Assembly: GCA_017308135.1 (NCBI GenBank)
Contig: JAFKFM010000011.1
Coordinates: 1 to 64,000 of the forward strand
Length of the DNA: 64,000 bases
Source of the DNA: Alphaproteobacteria bacterium
GTDB lineage: Bacteria; Pseudomonadota; Alphaproteobacteria; CACIAM-22H2
Reading direction: 5' to 3'
Position 1 is the first letter of the stretch, and each line of letters begins with the position of its first letter. This document shows, piece by piece, positions 10,241 through 19,909 of this stretch. The notes under the pieces are model-generated. The model saw nothing but the letters and a program-made list of their open reading frames with translations. It was not told where the DNA came from and did not search any database. Position numbers and translations under genes: made by a program.

Positions 10241-11650
10241 ATGTCAGGTCAATCTTTGCTCGCTTCGGGCCTTCGAATCGTCAATGTCGGGCTCGACGGT
10301 TTCGCGCGCGATCTTTCCCGCGCCGGCATTCCCGTTTCCCATGTCGATTGGGCCCCGCCCGCCAAGGGCGATGCGCGCTTGGCCGGTTTCCTCGCCAAGC
10401 TCGACGGCGATCCCGCAATCGACGCCGCGAACAAGGAAGCGCTCGCGCGCTTTCTGAAGGCCGAGCCCGTGCTGATCGACGTGGTGCGCGCCGATACGGT
10501 GCTGCAAGGCCTGGGCGATCGCACGATCTTGCATGCGGGGCCGCCGATCGAATGGGATCGGATGTGCGGGCCGTTGCGCGGCGCCATTCAGGGCGCGATC
10601 GTGCTCGAAGGCTGGGCGCCGGATCTGGAGGCGGCCGAGAAACTCGCCGCGTCGGGCGGAATCAAATTCGCGCCCAATCATCATTTCGGCGCCGTCGGCC
10701 CGATGACCGGCATGATCACGCGCTCGATGCCCGTGATGGTCGTCGAGAATCGCGGCTTCGGCAATCGCGCCTACTGCACGCTGAACGAGGGTCTGGGCAA
10801 GGTCATGCGCTTCGGCGGTAACGACGAAAGCGTGCTGACGCGTTTGCGCTGGCTCGCGTCGGATTTGGGGCCGGCCCTTGCCGCCGCGCTGAAACGGTCG
10901 GGCGGTTTGGCGTTGAAGCCGATCATCGCACGCGGGCTGTCGATGGGCGACGAGATGCATCAACGCAACGTCGCTTGCACCAGCCTGTTCGTGCGCACGA
11001 TGGCGCCGTGGCTCGCGCGCGCCGTGCCGGATTCCGAGAAGCTCGCCAAGATCCTCGAATTCTGCGGCGGCAACGATCAGTTCTTCCTGAACGTCGCGAT
11101 GGCGATGGGCAAGTCGATCGCCGATCCGGTGAAGGGCGTGGCGCATTCCACGCTCGTCACCGCGATGTGCCGCAACGGCACGGATTTCGGCATTCGCGTC
11201 GCCGCGACCGGCGATCGCTGGTTCGTGGCGCCGGTCGAACAGCCGCGCGGGTTGTATTTCCCCGGCTATACCGAAGCCGACGCCAATCCCGATATCGGCG
11301 ATTCCGCGATCGTCGAAACGATCGGCCTGGGCGGCTTCGCGATGGCGGCCTCGCCCGCGGTCGCGGGCTTCGTCGGGGCGGGCTCCGCGTCCGAAGCGCT
11401 CGACATCACCCGTTCGATGGTCGACATCGCCGCCGGCCGCAATCCCGATTGGACGATCCCGGGCCTCGATTTCGCGGGCGTGCCCGTCGGCATCGATGTG
11501 CGCCGCGTGGTCGAAACCGGGATAGCACCCTTAATCAATACGGGCATCGCGCATCGCAAGCCCGGTATCGGCCAAGTGGGTGCCGGCACCGTGCGCGCGC
11601 CGTTGTCGTGTTTCGTGCAAGCGCTGGAAGCTTTGGCGGAGGGCAAATAA
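10241..11650 (+). CDS. DUF1116 protein (YlbE/AllG-like, oxamate carbamoyltransferase subunit candidate)
   Basis: This 469-residue protein matches the DUF1116 family by overall sequence, for example the HAGPPIEWDRMCGP, KFAPNHHFGAVGPM and GNRAYCTLNEG segments. In E. coli the DUF1116 protein YlbE works with FdrA and YlbF in the oxamate carbamoyltransferase complex, which ends anaerobic allantoin breakdown and yields carbamoyl phosphate. Here its stop overlaps the start of fdrA (TAATG), so translation of the two is coupled. The third subunit type lies just beyond on the opposite strand. No carbamate kinase gene is seen nearby. Family assignment is strong. The substrate is inferred from E. coli, and other related ureido or acyl-CoA chemistry is possible. 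Confidence 0.85.
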   Translation: MSGQSLLASGLRIVNVGLDGFARDLSRAGIPVSHVDWAPPAKGDARLAGFLAKLDGDPAIDAANKEALARFLKAEPVLIDVVRADTVLQGLGDRTILHAGPPIEWDRMCGPLRGAIQGAIVLEGWAPDLEAAEKLAASGGIKFAPNHHFGAVGPMTGMITRSMPVMVVENRGFGNRAYCTLNEGLGKVMRFGGNDESVLTRLRWLASDLGPALAAALKRSGGLALKPIIARGLSMGDEMHQRNVACTSLFVRTMAPWLARAVPDSEKLAKILEFCGGNDQFFLNVAMAMGKSIADPVKGVAHSTLVTAMCRNGTDFGIRVAATGDRWFVAPVEQPRGLYFPGYTEADANPDIGDSAIVETIGLGGFAMAASPAVAGFVGAGSASEALDITRSMVDIAAGRNPDWTIPGLDFAGVPVGIDVRRVVETGIAPLINTGIAHRKPGIGQVGAGTVRAPLSCFVQALEALAEGK

Positions 11651-13143
11651 TGAGCGTCCTCGCCAATCGCGTCCGCAAGGGCTTCTATCTCGACTCGGTC
11701 GCGCTGATGCGCCTGTCGCAATCGGTGTCGTCGTTGCCGGGTGTCGCCAGCGCGGCGATGATGATCGGTACGCCCAGCAATCTGCGCATCCTCGACGAGG
11801 CGGGTCTGCTCGATGCCGAAGGCAGCAAGGCCGGGCCGAACGATTTGGTCGTGGCTTTACGCGCCGGTTCCGCCGGCGAAGCGAAAGCGGCACTCGATGG
11901 TGCCGACAAGCTGTTGTCGCGCCCGCCGGAACAAGCGGGGCCGAAGGGGGCGCGCAATCCGCGTTCGATGGATGCCGCGATCGCGGCGTTGGGCGGCGCC
12001 AATCTCGCGCTGATCTCCGTGCCCGGCGCGTTCGCGGGGTCGGAAGCGCGCAAAGCATTGTCGCGCGGCCTCAACGTCATGATCTTCTCCGACAACATGC
12101 CCGTCGATGAAGAGCGCGCGTTGAAGCTGTTCGCGCGCGACACGGGCTTGCTGGTGATGGGCCCGGATTGCGGCACGGCGATGATCGCGGGTGTACCGCT
12201 CGCTTTCGCCAATGCGGTGCCGCAGGGCGAGATCGGCATCGTCGCCGCTTCGGGCACCGGTTTGCAGGAAGTCGCCACGCTGATCGCGCGCGCCGGGTTC
12301 GGCGTGTCGCACGGGATCGGCACGGGCGGGCGCGATCTGTCGGAGAAAGTCGGCGCGTTGACGACGCTGGCCGCACTCGACGCGCTCGATGCCGATCCGG
12401 CGACGAAGCGCATCGTGATTATTTCCAAGCCGCCCGCCGCGTCGGTCGCGAAGCTGGTGCTGGAACGCGTCGCCAAAAGCCCGAAGCCGCATGTGATCTG
12501 CTTCTTGGGTGCGGATACGCTCGACATGCCGAAGAACGCGCGCCTCGCCGCGACGCTGGAGGAGGCCGCCGCCTTGGCGAGCGGTCCAGTCCCCGACGCG
12601 TTCGATGCTGGCGCCGTCGCCGCCGAATGGAAGAAGCGTTTGCCCGCCTCGCGCCGTTTCGTGCGCGGCGTCTATTCGGGCGGCACGCTCTGCGCCGAAG
12701 CGCAAACGATCCTGCGCAAGGCGGGAGCCGCGTTCTGGTCGAACGCGCCGATCCCCGGTGCCGCCAAAGACAAACCCGCTTCCGGGCATGTGCTGATCGA
12801 TTACGGGGCCGACGAATATACGCTGGGCCGGCCGCATCCGATGATCGACCCGACCTTGCGCGATGCCGGCATCGTCGCGGGATTGGACGATCCGAACGTC
12901 GCCGCGATTCTGGTCGATATCGTGATCGGCACGGGGGCGAACGACGATCCCGCCGAACACGCGGCCAATGCCGTTGCGGCCGCGAAGTCGCGCGATGCGG
13001 TCGTCATCGCCTGCGTCACCGGCACCGATCTCGACGCGCAGAACCGCGCGGCGCAAGTGCGCACGCTGGAGGAGGCGGGGATCGTCGTGGCACCGTCCAA
13101 CGCCGCCGCCGCGCGTCTCGCGGTCGCTATCGCTGCGCGTTAG
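11650..13143 (+). CDS. fdrA: FdrA family acyl-CoA synthetase-like protein
   Basis: The ATG at 11650 shares a base with the stop of the upstream DUF1116 gene (TAATG), which fixes the start and gives 497 residues. It resembles FdrA: a short N-terminal part (MIGTPSNLRIL), then succinyl-CoA-synthetase-alpha-like segments such as MGPDCGTAMIAGVPLAF and IVAASGTGLQEVATLI, and a C-terminal CoA-ligase-like half (YSGGTLCAEAQ, DYGADEYTLGRPHPMID). E. coli FdrA (AllF) is a subunit of oxamate carbamoyltransferase. The 3' end overlaps the convergent DUF2877 gene by 17 bp. It is somewhat shorter than E. coli FdrA (about 555 residues). Subunit role is inferred from gene neighbourhood. Confidence 0.87.
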   Translation: MSVLANRVRKGFYLDSVALMRLSQSVSSLPGVASAAMMIGTPSNLRILDEAGLLDAEGSKAGPNDLVVALRAGSAGEAKAALDGADKLLSRPPEQAGPKGARNPRSMDAAIAALGGANLALISVPGAFAGSEARKALSRGLNVMIFSDNMPVDEERALKLFARDTGLLVMGPDCGTAMIAGVPLAFANAVPQGEIGIVAASGTGLQEVATLIARAGFGVSHGIGTGGRDLSEKVGALTTLAALDALDADPATKRIVIISKPPAASVAKLVLERVAKSPKPHVICFLGADTLDMPKNARLAATLEEAAALASGPVPDAFDAGAVAAEWKKRLPASRRFVRGVYSGGTLCAEAQTILRKAGAAFWSNAPIPGAAKDKPASGHVLIDYGADEYTLGRPHPMIDPTLRDAGIVAGLDDPNVAAILVDIVIGTGANDDPAEHAANAVAAAKSRDAVVIACVTGTDLDAQNRAAQVRTLEEAGIVVAPSNAAAARLAVAIAAR

Positions 13144-13855
13144 TCAGCGCAACGATCGCGCCGTCCATCGCATCCCAACCCGACGACGCGCCGATCCGGT
13201 CGAGCGACGCGAAATCGCCGCCCGTGACGAGATCGCGCAGGGCGTCGTGAAACGCGGCCGAACCTTCGCCGTCGGCGGCGGCAATCAAATGCGCTCGCGA
13301 GATATCGCTTGTCCGCTTGGGCGCGTGTTCGCGGATGAAGGCGGCGAGTTCGTCGGCGCGTGCCGCATGGCCGAAGACGCGGAGCGCGATCGCGGCGCCG
13401 CCCAGCGCGTCGTCGCCCGAGGGCGTCAGGCCCGGCCCCAACCCGATCAAGTCGCGGCACGAATCGAGCGTTGCCATCCCCCCTGCCCATCGGTTTAGGG
13501 CGGCGAGCCCGGCGGCGAACGCATTGTCCCAAACGCCATCGCGTTTCGCAGGTCGCATTGCCGTTGCGCGTGCCAGCCCGGCGTGAAGATCGGCGTCGCG
13601 CCATGCGGGCAAGGGCGGCGGCGTCCAGATCGGTGCCGGCGCAAGCGCGAATATGTCGGGCAAATCGGGCAAGGCGCCGGCCAAGCGCGCTTGCACCGCG
13701 CCGTCGCCCAGTTCGGCGGCGACCACGCAGACGATCCGGCCCGCCGAATCCCGCGCATACACCGAACGCTCGAATCGCGCGAACACGGTCAAGGCGCCGG
13801 CGGCTTGCGCCGCGATCCGGCCGAGCGTCGAAGGCGTGATTTTCTCAGTATTCAC
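13127..13855 (-). CDS. DUF2877 protein (YlbF/AllH-like)
   Basis: The C-terminal half carries the DUF2877 signature GLGPGLTPSGDDALGG followed by helices rich in Ala and Arg. The same frame extends upstream to 14119, but that part reads as arginine-rich out-of-frame sequence. A GTG at 13855 (protein beginning MNTEKITPS) gives 242 residues, close to the family's usual size, and is chosen here; no strong Shine-Dalgarno supports it. In E. coli the homologue YlbF is the third subunit of oxamate carbamoyltransferase with FdrA and YlbE. Here it is encoded on the opposite strand, converging on fdrA and overlapping its 3' end by 17 bp, so the three genes are not one operon. Confidence 0.8.
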   Translation of the reverse strand: MNTEKITPSTLGRIAAQAAGALTVFARFERSVYARDSAGRIVCVVAAELGDGAVQARLAGALPDLPDIFALAPAPIWTPPPLPAWRDADLHAGLARATAMRPAKRDGVWDNAFAAGLAALNRWAGGMATLDSCRDLIGLGPGLTPSGDDALGGAAIALRVFGHAARADELAAFIREHAPKRTSDISRAHLIAAADGEGSAAFHDALRDLVTGGDFASLDRIGASSGWDAMDGAIVALTNAQR

Positions 13856-13872
13856 GGGAATTCCCGGAGGAA

Positions 13873-15468
13873 ATGAACCGGCAGCGCGGGCAGAGCGTAA
13901 CGAAGCACGCAACGCCGTTCTACAACCCGCCGGTCCCGATGATCCAGACCCTCCGCTTCGTCCTGGGCGACCAATTGACCCGCAGCCTTTCGTCGCTGCG
14001 CGATCTCGATCCGGTACAGGACATCGTGCTGATGGTCGAAGTCGGCGCCGAAACGACCTATGTGCGCCATCACAAGCAGAAAATCGCTTTCGTGCTCGCG
14101 GCGATGCGCGGTTTCGCAAAGTCGCTCGCGGATGAGGGGATCCGCGTCGATTACGTGAAGCTCGACGATCCCGCGAACACGCATAGTTTCACCGGCGAAC
14201 TGAAGCGTGCCGTCGCGCGGCACAAGCCCGCGCGGATCGTTGCGACCGAGCCCGGCGAATATCGCGTATTGGACATGATGCGCGCTTGGTCGCGCATGAA
14301 CGATTTGCCGGTCGAAATCCGCGACGACGATCGCTTCTTCTGTTCGCGCGCCGAATTCGCTGCATGGGCGGCGAATCGCAAATCCTTGCGCATGGAATTC
14401 TTCTACCGGGAGATGCGGCGCAAGACCGGCTATCTGATGCAAGGCGAGGCCCCCGTCGGCGGGGCGTGGAACTTCGATTCCGAGAACCGGAAAACGCTGC
14501 CGCGCGGGCACCGCGTGCCCGTCCGGCGGCGCCCGGCCGTCGATCCGGCGCTGCGCGCGGTGCTCGATCTCGTCGCCGCGCGCTTCGGCGATCATTTCGG
14601 CGATTTGGAGCCGTTCGCTTGGGCGACGGATCGCGCCGGCGCGCTGGCGGCGTTGCGCGAATTCATCGGCGAAAGATTGCATCTGTTCGGCGATTATCAG
14701 GACGCGATGAAATCGGGCGAGGATTTCGTCTATCACGCCGTCATCTCGCCTTATCTCAACGCGGGCCTGTTGAGCGCACGCGAAGTGTGCGACGCCGCCG
14801 TCAACGCGTGGCGCGACGGCACGGCGCCGCTCAACGCCGTCGAAGGTTTTTTGCGCCAAATCCTGGGCTGGCGCGAATTCGTGCGCGGCATCTATTGGAC
14901 GCGCATGCCCGATTATGCCGCGACAAACTATCTGAACGCGCGGCGCCGTTTGCCGGAATTCTTCTGGTCCGGCGATACCAAGATGAATTGCCTTCGCGAA
15001 ACCATCGGCGCCACGCGCCGCAACGCCTATGCGCATCACATCCAGCGCTTGATGATCGCGGGCAATTTCGCGCTGCTCGCGGGCATCGCACCGGCCGAAA
15101 TCGAAGAATGGTATTTGATCGTCTATGCCGACGCGTATGATTGGGTCGAATTGCCCAACGTGCACGGCATGGTGCTGCATGCCGATGGCGGCGTGCTCGG
15201 CTCCAAACCCTACGCCGCATCTAGCGCTTATATCGATCGCATGTCGGATTACTGCAAGACATGCGTCTATGATCGGCGCAAACGCGTGGGCGAAGGGGCT
15301 TGCCCTTTCAATTTCCTCTACTGGAATTTTTTGATCGAGAACGAGCCCAAGCTTGCGCGTAATCCACGCATTGCGATGCCGTATCGCACGCTCGGCGCGA
15401 TGACGCCGACGGAACGCGAGTCGCTACGCGCGGCAGCGTCGGCATTCTTCGAGTCGCTGGGACTTTGA
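13873..15468 (+). CDS. phrB: Bacterial (6-4) photolyase / FeS-BCP cryptochrome
   Basis: This is a cryptochrome/photolyase of the iron-sulfur bacterial class, which uses FAD and light to repair pyrimidine (6-4) photoproducts. Four Cys expected to hold the 4Fe-4S cluster are C373, C461, C464 and C477, and a His-His pair at 388-389 sits in AHHIQRLM. Their mutual spacing equals that of Agrobacterium PhrB (C350, H365-H366, C438, C441, C454), offset by 23. The start is uncertain. The ATG at 13873 has GGAGG only two bases upstream, while the ATG at 13939 (MIQTLRFVLGDQL) begins at the usual family N-terminus. The gene is divergent from the DUF2877 gene, with 17 bp between their proposed starts. Confidence 0.9.
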   Translation: MNRQRGQSVTKHATPFYNPPVPMIQTLRFVLGDQLTRSLSSLRDLDPVQDIVLMVEVGAETTYVRHHKQKIAFVLAAMRGFAKSLADEGIRVDYVKLDDPANTHSFTGELKRAVARHKPARIVATEPGEYRVLDMMRAWSRMNDLPVEIRDDDRFFCSRAEFAAWAANRKSLRMEFFYREMRRKTGYLMQGEAPVGGAWNFDSENRKTLPRGHRVPVRRRPAVDPALRAVLDLVAARFGDHFGDLEPFAWATDRAGALAALREFIGERLHLFGDYQDAMKSGEDFVYHAVISPYLNAGLLSAREVCDAAVNAWRDGTAPLNAVEGFLRQILGWREFVRGIYWTRMPDYAATNYLNARRRLPEFFWSGDTKMNCLRETIGATRRNAYAHHIQRLMIAGNFALLAGIAPAEIEEWYLIVYADAYDWVELPNVHGMVLHADGGVLGSKPYAASSAYIDRMSDYCKTCVYDRRKRVGEGACPFNFLYWNFLIENEPKLARNPRIAMPYRTLGAMTPTERESLRAAASAFFESLGL

Positions 15469-15557
15469 ATTCGCGCCGCCGCGGCCTTTTTTGGGCGCGC
15501 GAGGGAACGAAAGCGGACGCGAAATATCAGATGCCAAGCGGCGCGTTGGTTCTAAAT

Positions 15558-15700
15558 CGATATAGTGGCGTATATCGGCGCGGCGAATCTCACGATCAGA
15601 TTTGCAAATCCTCGCGTGGAACGCGTTATTCGCGATTTTGTGCGTACAATATTTGACGCGCCGCCCGCGTCGCGTAGAATGCCCCGCTTTCGCGTACAAT
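15558..15700 (+). promoter_or_regulatory. Candidate control region upstream of the XRE regulator
   Basis: The 262-bp gap before the regulator contains a perfect inverted repeat, CGATATA-GTGGCG-TATATCG (15558-15577). It also has three copies of a nonamer, GCGTACAAT at 15642 and 15692 and GCGTAGAAT at 15672. The TACAAT part resembles a -10 hexamer, so one or more copies may be promoter elements. Autoregulation by the downstream DNA-binding protein is inferred, not shown. Confidence 0.35.
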
Positions 15701-15730
15701 CGTAGTAATCAGCGCGATCAGGAGGACGAA

Positions 15731-16237
15731 GTGGCGGCGAAATCGACGAAGCGGGCCGGACGACGGACGAAGGGCGGCCCCTCGGACGTGGACGTGCATG
15801 TCGGCGAACGGGTCAAGGCGCGGCGGATCGAACTGGGCATGTCGCAACAGGAACTGGGCCGGTTGATCGGCATCACGTTCCAGCAATTGCAGAAGAACGA
15901 GCGCGGCGTGAATCGTCTCTCGGCGTCGCGCCTTTACGAAACCGCCCGCGCGCTCGACGTGCCGGTCGGCCATTTCTTCGAAGGCTTGTCGTCGGAATTC
16001 GACTCGGCGACGCGCAAGGCGGTGGCTTCGGCCGTCACCCATCCGCTGCCGTCGCAGATCGACGATCCCGCGTTGAAGCGCGAGACGCTCGACATGGTCG
16101 GCGCCTATTACGGCATTCGCGACCGCAAGGTCCGTCAGCAGATCGTCGGCACGATGCGCGCGCTGGCGCGCACCGACGGCGGTTCGCCGATCCACGACCG
16201 GCCGCGCCGCGGCCGTCCGCCGAAAAATTCGCGCTGA
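15731..16237 (+). CDS. XRE-family helix-turn-helix regulator
   Basis: The GTG at 15731 is preceded at ideal distance by AGGAGG (15720-15725), which decides the start over an upstream TTG and gives 168 residues. After a basic N-terminus, an HTH_3 domain runs through VKARRIELGMSQQELGRLIG, with the recognition helix in FQQLQKNERGVNRLS. The C-terminal half is hydrophilic and ends in a basic tail (RPRRGRPPKNSR). This architecture is common in alphaproteobacteria; the target genes are unknown. It is convergent with the flagellin gene. Confidence 0.88.
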   Translation: MAAKSTKRAGRRTKGGPSDVDVHVGERVKARRIELGMSQQELGRLIGITFQQLQKNERGVNRLSASRLYETARALDVPVGHFFEGLSSEFDSATRKAVASAVTHPLPSQIDDPALKRETLDMVGAYYGIRDRKVRQQIVGTMRALARTDGGSPIHDRPRRGRPPKNSR

Positions 16238-16259
16238 CCGCGAACACCGGCGCGGACAA

Positions 16260-16276
16260 CCGGAAGGGGATTCCGG
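16260..16276. terminator. Possible bidirectional terminator hairpin
   Basis: An inverted repeat CCGGAA-GGGGA-TTCCGG lies in the 75-bp space between the convergent XRE-regulator and flagellin genes. There is no T-run, so it is only a candidate. Confidence 0.3.
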
Positions 16277-16312
16277 ATGGCCGCGCCGGGCCCGCCATGC
16301 GCATCCCTGTTC

Positions 16313-17131
16313 CTAGCGCATCAACGAAAGCAGAATGGCCGGCTGCTGGTTGGCCATCGACAGCTGCTGGATCGCCATCTGCTGGCGGACCTGCTGCGCC
16401 TGAACCTGCGCCGCCGCTTTGCCGATATCCGCGTCGACCAGCTGACCGAGACCGGTCGTCGTCGCGTCGGAAATCGCGTTTACGAAACCCGACTGTAATT
16501 GCAGCGAACGCGTATCCGTCGCGTTCTGGCCGATCGCCGTGCCGACCGCCGTCTGGAACGTGGTCAGCGAGGTAAGGGCCGCCGTCGCCGCCGTCGCGGA
16601 CGACACGCTCGACGTCGCGAAGGTCGTGAACGCGGTCGATACGCCCGATTGCGACGCCATGCTCAGCGTCGTGCCGCTGGTGTCGGCCATGAAGCTGCGC
16701 GAGGTCGACGCGTTCGACAGAAGATTGACGCCGTTGTAGTTGGCCATCGCGATGAAGGTCGAAACCTGGCTGGTCATCGCGTTGAAATCGGCGGCGTAGA
16801 TCGTGCGCTGCGACGCGCCGATCGAACCGTCGGCGAGCTGGGTCAGCTTCGCCTGCATGTTGCCGACGAGGTCGGAGATATTGCTGAGCGCGGCCTGCGT
16901 GACCGAGCCCATGCCCGCGCCGCTCGCCAGCGAATTCTGAACGGCCGAGTAGGCTTGGAGATTGGCGCGGATCCCTTGCGCGACCGAGAAAGTCGACGCG
17001 TCGTCCGTCGCGTCGGCGACGCGATAGCCGGTCTGTAGCTGCTTCGAATAGATGCCGAGCGTTTCGCCCGTCGTGCGCAAGCTCGCGAGCGCGCGCGCCG
17101 CGCCCAAATTGGTGTTCACCGAAAGCGACAT
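16313..17131 (-). CDS. Flagellin
   Basis: The protein begins MSLSVNTNLGAARALASL at the ATG at 17131, preceded by AAGGAG at good spacing, and is 272 residues long. The conserved flagellin N-terminal domain (QTGYRVADATDDASTFSVAQGIR) and C-terminal domain (DIGKAAAQVQAQQVRQQMAIQQL) are both present. They enclose a short Ser/Thr/Ala-rich variable centre, so this is a small flagellin typical of alphaproteobacteria. It polymerises into the external flagellar filament after type III export. It stands alone here with no other flagellar genes in view. The upstream neighbour is a divergent histidine kinase. Confidence 0.95.
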   Translation of the reverse strand: MSLSVNTNLGAARALASLRTTGETLGIYSKQLQTGYRVADATDDASTFSVAQGIRANLQAYSAVQNSLASGAGMGSVTQAALSNISDLVGNMQAKLTQLADGSIGASQRTIYAADFNAMTSQVSTFIAMANYNGVNLLSNASTSRSFMADTSGTTLSMASQSGVSTAFTTFATSSVSSATAATAALTSLTTFQTAVGTAIGQNATDTRSLQLQSGFVNAISDATTTGLGQLVDADIGKAAAQVQAQQVRQQMAIQQLSMANQQPAILLSLMR

Positions 17132-17304
17132 GGTCCCTACTCCTTCTGGAGTTCGATTTTCAGATTTGCGGTCCTGCGACGCGTTGATCCGCGCCGCATC
17201 CGCATCGCTCCTTCCGCAACCGCCGGGCCAGGCGTCGTGACGTCGCCGGAAGCTTGGATTTATTGGATTCCCGCGCGACGGCCGGAGAGGTCGCGCGGCG
17301 ATCT

Positions 17305-17323
17305 GTGTCGCAATTCGCGACAC
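17305..17323. promoter_or_regulatory. Dyad between flagellin and histidine-kinase genes
   Basis: A perfect inverted repeat, GTGTCGC-AATTC-GCGACAC, lies in the 278-bp divergent intergenic region. It is about 175 bp from the flagellin start and 87 bp from the kinase start. It could be an operator. No good -24/-12 sigma-54 element was found by eye in either direction. Confidence 0.4.
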
Positions 17324-17409
17324 GCCGCGGAAAATTGCGATTGTCGATTCAGTGCCGATTAAGCCCGCGACGCTAGTTCTTCGATCCAGGCCAAATCCGG
17401 ATCCGTCGA

Positions 17410-19899
17410 ATGACCTCCAGCGACCCCCAAGAACAATCGCGCCGCCCCGGCGGATTGCCGCGCATCGCGTGGGCGGTGGTCGCCGCTTTCGTCGCCGGCG
17501 TCTGGACGATCGTGCTCGCCATTCAGACTTCGACCCATAACGGCATCCGCAACCAAGCGCAGATGGAAGCGCGAACCTTGGCGCTGGCGATGGCGGAGCA
17601 ATCCGCCAACTTCATCGGCCGGATCGATCAAGCGCTGCGCACGGCGAAATTCGTTTTCGAACGCGATCCCGACAACGCATCGATCGACGAACTCGTGCGC
17701 CGCAAGGCGATCCCGATCGACGATATCGTCCAATTCGCCTTCGCCGACGCGAACGGAACGATCCTCCAATCCAATCTTCCCCTCGCGCCGACGCCCGTCA
17801 GCGTCGCGGATCGCGAGCATTTCATGGTGCACGCCGAGAGTGACGCCGGGCTGTTCATCAGCAAGCCGGTCTTCGGCCGCGTGTCGCAACGCTGGTCCGT
17901 CCAACTCACGCGGCGTGTCGATGGCCCGAACGGCGAATTCGCGGGCGTGCTGGTCGCGTCGGTCGACGCCTACAATTTCGGCGGTCTGGCGAAAGTGCTC
18001 GGCGACAAATCCGCCGCCGTCAGCGCGATTTTCGGATTCGACGGCCGGCTTCGCTCGCGTACCGCCGTCACCGCGCAGATGCTCGAACGCGACTTGTCGG
18101 CGCATCCGCTTCTGCGCCTCGCGCGGATCGAGTCGACGGGCGTCTGGACGGGGCCGAGCGCGTCCGACGGCATTCGCCGTATCCACGGCTATCGCTCGGT
18201 ACCGGGCGTGCCCTTGTTCGTCAGCGTCGGTTTCGTCGAGAACGACGTCTACGCCGATCAGCGGGCCCGCGCCCTCACGGATTTCGGCGCCGCGACTCTG
18301 TTGACCTTGCTGATCCTGGTTTTCGCCGCCGCGTTGAACCGCCAAATGCGCCGCACGGATACGGCGCGCGCCCAAGCGCAAGCGGCCAGCGACGCGAAGT
18401 CGCGCTTCCTGGCGATGATGAGCCATGAAATCCGAACGCCGCTCAACGGCATCGTCGGCGTCGCGGGGTTGCTCTCCGATATGGACTTGCCGCGCGCGCA
18501 ACGCAAATTCGTCGACGTATTGCGCGATACGTCGCAGTTGCTGACCCATATCCTGAACGACGTGCTCGATTTCTCGAAGCTCGAAGCGGGCAAGATGGAT
18601 ATCGAAGCCATCGAATTCGATTTCGGCCATCTCGTCTCGCGCACGTTCGAGCTGATGCGCGCGCGCGCCGAAGCGAAGGGTCTGCGCTATCGCTTGGACG
18701 CCGAAATTCGAGACGGCACGGTGTTGATCGGCGATCCCGCGCGCTTGCGCCAGATCACGCTGAACTTCCTGTCCAACGCGATCAAGTTCACCGCGTCGGG
18801 CGGCGTCACGTTGCGCGCGCGCGTATCGCGCACCGTCGAGGGCCGGGGCCGGATCGAACTCGCTGTGCTGGATAGCGGCATCGGCATTCCCGCGCATCTT
18901 CAGGCCGAGCTCTTCCGCGATTTTTCGCAGCTCGACAAATCCACGTCGCGCCGTTTCGGCGGCACGGGGCTGGGATTGTCGATCTGCAAGATTCTGGCGG
19001 GACGCATGGGCGGGGATATCGCGGTCACCAGCGTGCCGGGCGAGGGCTCGACCTTCGCCTTCGCCGTGGACCTGCCGTTGGCGGCACGCCTGTCGGCGCC
19101 GGCCGCGACGGTAACGGCCGCGATCGATCCCGCGCACCGGCTGCGCATCCTGTTGGCGGAGGACAATCTCTCCAACCAGCTGATCGCGACTTCGTATCTC
19201 GAAAAGATGGGCCATCGCGTCGATGTGGCGAATAATGGCCGCGAAGCGGTCGAAGCGGCCGCGGCGCTGCCCTACGACCTAATCCTGATGGACGTGCAGA
19301 TGCCCGAGATGGACGGGCTGGAAGCCGCGCGGCATATCCGCGCTTTGGCCGGTCCGGCCCGCGTCACGCCGATCGTGGCGCTGACCGCCAACGCCTTCGC
19401 CCAGGACGAGCGCATGTGCCGCGAGGCGGGAATGGACGGCTTCGTGGCGAAGCCCTTCGAGGCGCCGGCGCTCGCCGCGGCGCTGGTCCAGCACGCGCGC
19501 GCCGCTTCCGCGAACGCGGCGGAACGGCCTCCGGCGTTCAAGGACGAGCCGGTGTTCGACGCCGACACGCTCGACCGGATCGAAGCGCAGATCGGCGCCG
19601 ACGCGACCCGCAAGGTCGCGGCGTTGTTCGGCCAGGATGTGCAAGGCCGTCTCGATCGCCTCGCCGCGATGGGTGTGGATGAAGCCGCCCAGGCGGCACG
19701 CGAGGCGCATGCGATCAAGGGCTCCGCGTTGTCGGTCGGCGCGCTCAAGCTCGGCCGTCTCGCCGCGGCATTCGAGATGGAAGCGCCGACGCTAACCGCC
19801 GCCGACTTCGCCGCGCGTATCGGCGATCTCGGCGCCGCATTCGCCGAGGCGGAAACGCGCGTCGCGGCGCGCGAAACCGTCGCGTCGATCGCGGAATAG
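17410..19899 (+). CDS. Hybrid sensor histidine kinase (Cache-HK-REC-Hpt)
   Basis: This 829-residue inner-membrane kinase has a first transmembrane segment at about 15-37, a periplasmic Cache-like sensor region, and a second transmembrane segment near 295-315. The HisKA motif has phospho-accepting H339 in [13 protein letters not shown]. It is followed by an HATPase domain ([11 protein letters not shown]), a receiver domain with D628 in [13 protein letters not shown], and a C-terminal Hpt domain with H767 in AHAIKGSA. It thus contains a whole phosphorelay up to the Hpt step. The next gene, 10 bp downstream with its own AGGAG, encodes a sigma-54 response regulator that is the obvious receiver. 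The signal sensed is unknown. Confidence 0.92.
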   Translation: MTSSDPQEQSRRPGGLPRIAWAVVAAFVAGVWTIVLAIQTSTHNGIRNQAQMEARTLALAMAEQSANFIGRIDQALRTAKFVFERDPDNASIDELVRRKAIPIDDIVQFAFADANGTILQSNLPLAPTPVSVADREHFMVHAESDAGLFISKPVFGRVSQRWSVQLTRRVDGPNGEFAGVLVASVDAYNFGGLAKVLGDKSAAVSAIFGFDGRLRSRTAVTAQMLERDLSAHPLLRLARIESTGVWTGPSASDGIRRIHGYRSVPGVPLFVSVGFVENDVYADQRARALTDFGAATLLTLLILVFAAALNRQMRRTDTARAQAQAASDAKSRFLAMMSHEIRTPLNGIVGVAGLLSDMDLPRAQRKFVDVLRDTSQLLTHILNDVLDFSKLEAGKMDIEAIEFDFGHLVSRTFELMRARAEAKGLRYRLDAEIRDGTVLIGDPARLRQITLNFLSNAIKFTASGGVTLRARVSRTVEGRGRIELAVLDSGIGIPAHLQAELFRDFSQLDKSTSRRFGGTGLGLSICKILAGRMGGDIAVTSVPGEGSTFAFAVDLPLAARLSAPAATVTAAIDPAHRLRILLAEDNLSNQLIATSYLEKMGHRVDVANNGREAVEAAAALPYDLILMDVQMPEMDGLEAARHIRALAGPARVTPIVALTANAFAQDERMCREAGMDGFVAKPFEAPALAAALVQHARAASANAAERPPAFKDEPVFDADTLDRIEAQIGADATRKVAALFGQDVQGRLDRLAAMGVDEAAQAAREAHAIKGSALSVGALKLGRLAAAFEMEAPTLTAADFAARIGDLGAAFAEAETRVAARETVASIAE

Positions 19900-19909
19900 G
19901 AGCCGCATC

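Noticed and set aside
10975..11649. An upstream extension of the fdrA frame for 225 codons
   Set aside because: It is Arg-rich shadow sequence over the DUF1116 gene. The TAATG overlap and the normal FdrA N-terminus place the start at 11650.
13856..14119. An N-terminal extension of the DUF2877 protein
   Set aside because: The extra 88 residues are Arg/Ser/Gly-rich and antisense to the photolyase start; the family does not have such an extension.
17132..17409. A sigma-54 promoter (-24/-12) for flagellin
   Set aside because: The GG and GC elements near 17311-17328 are spaced 13 rather than 10 bases apart, so the match fails.
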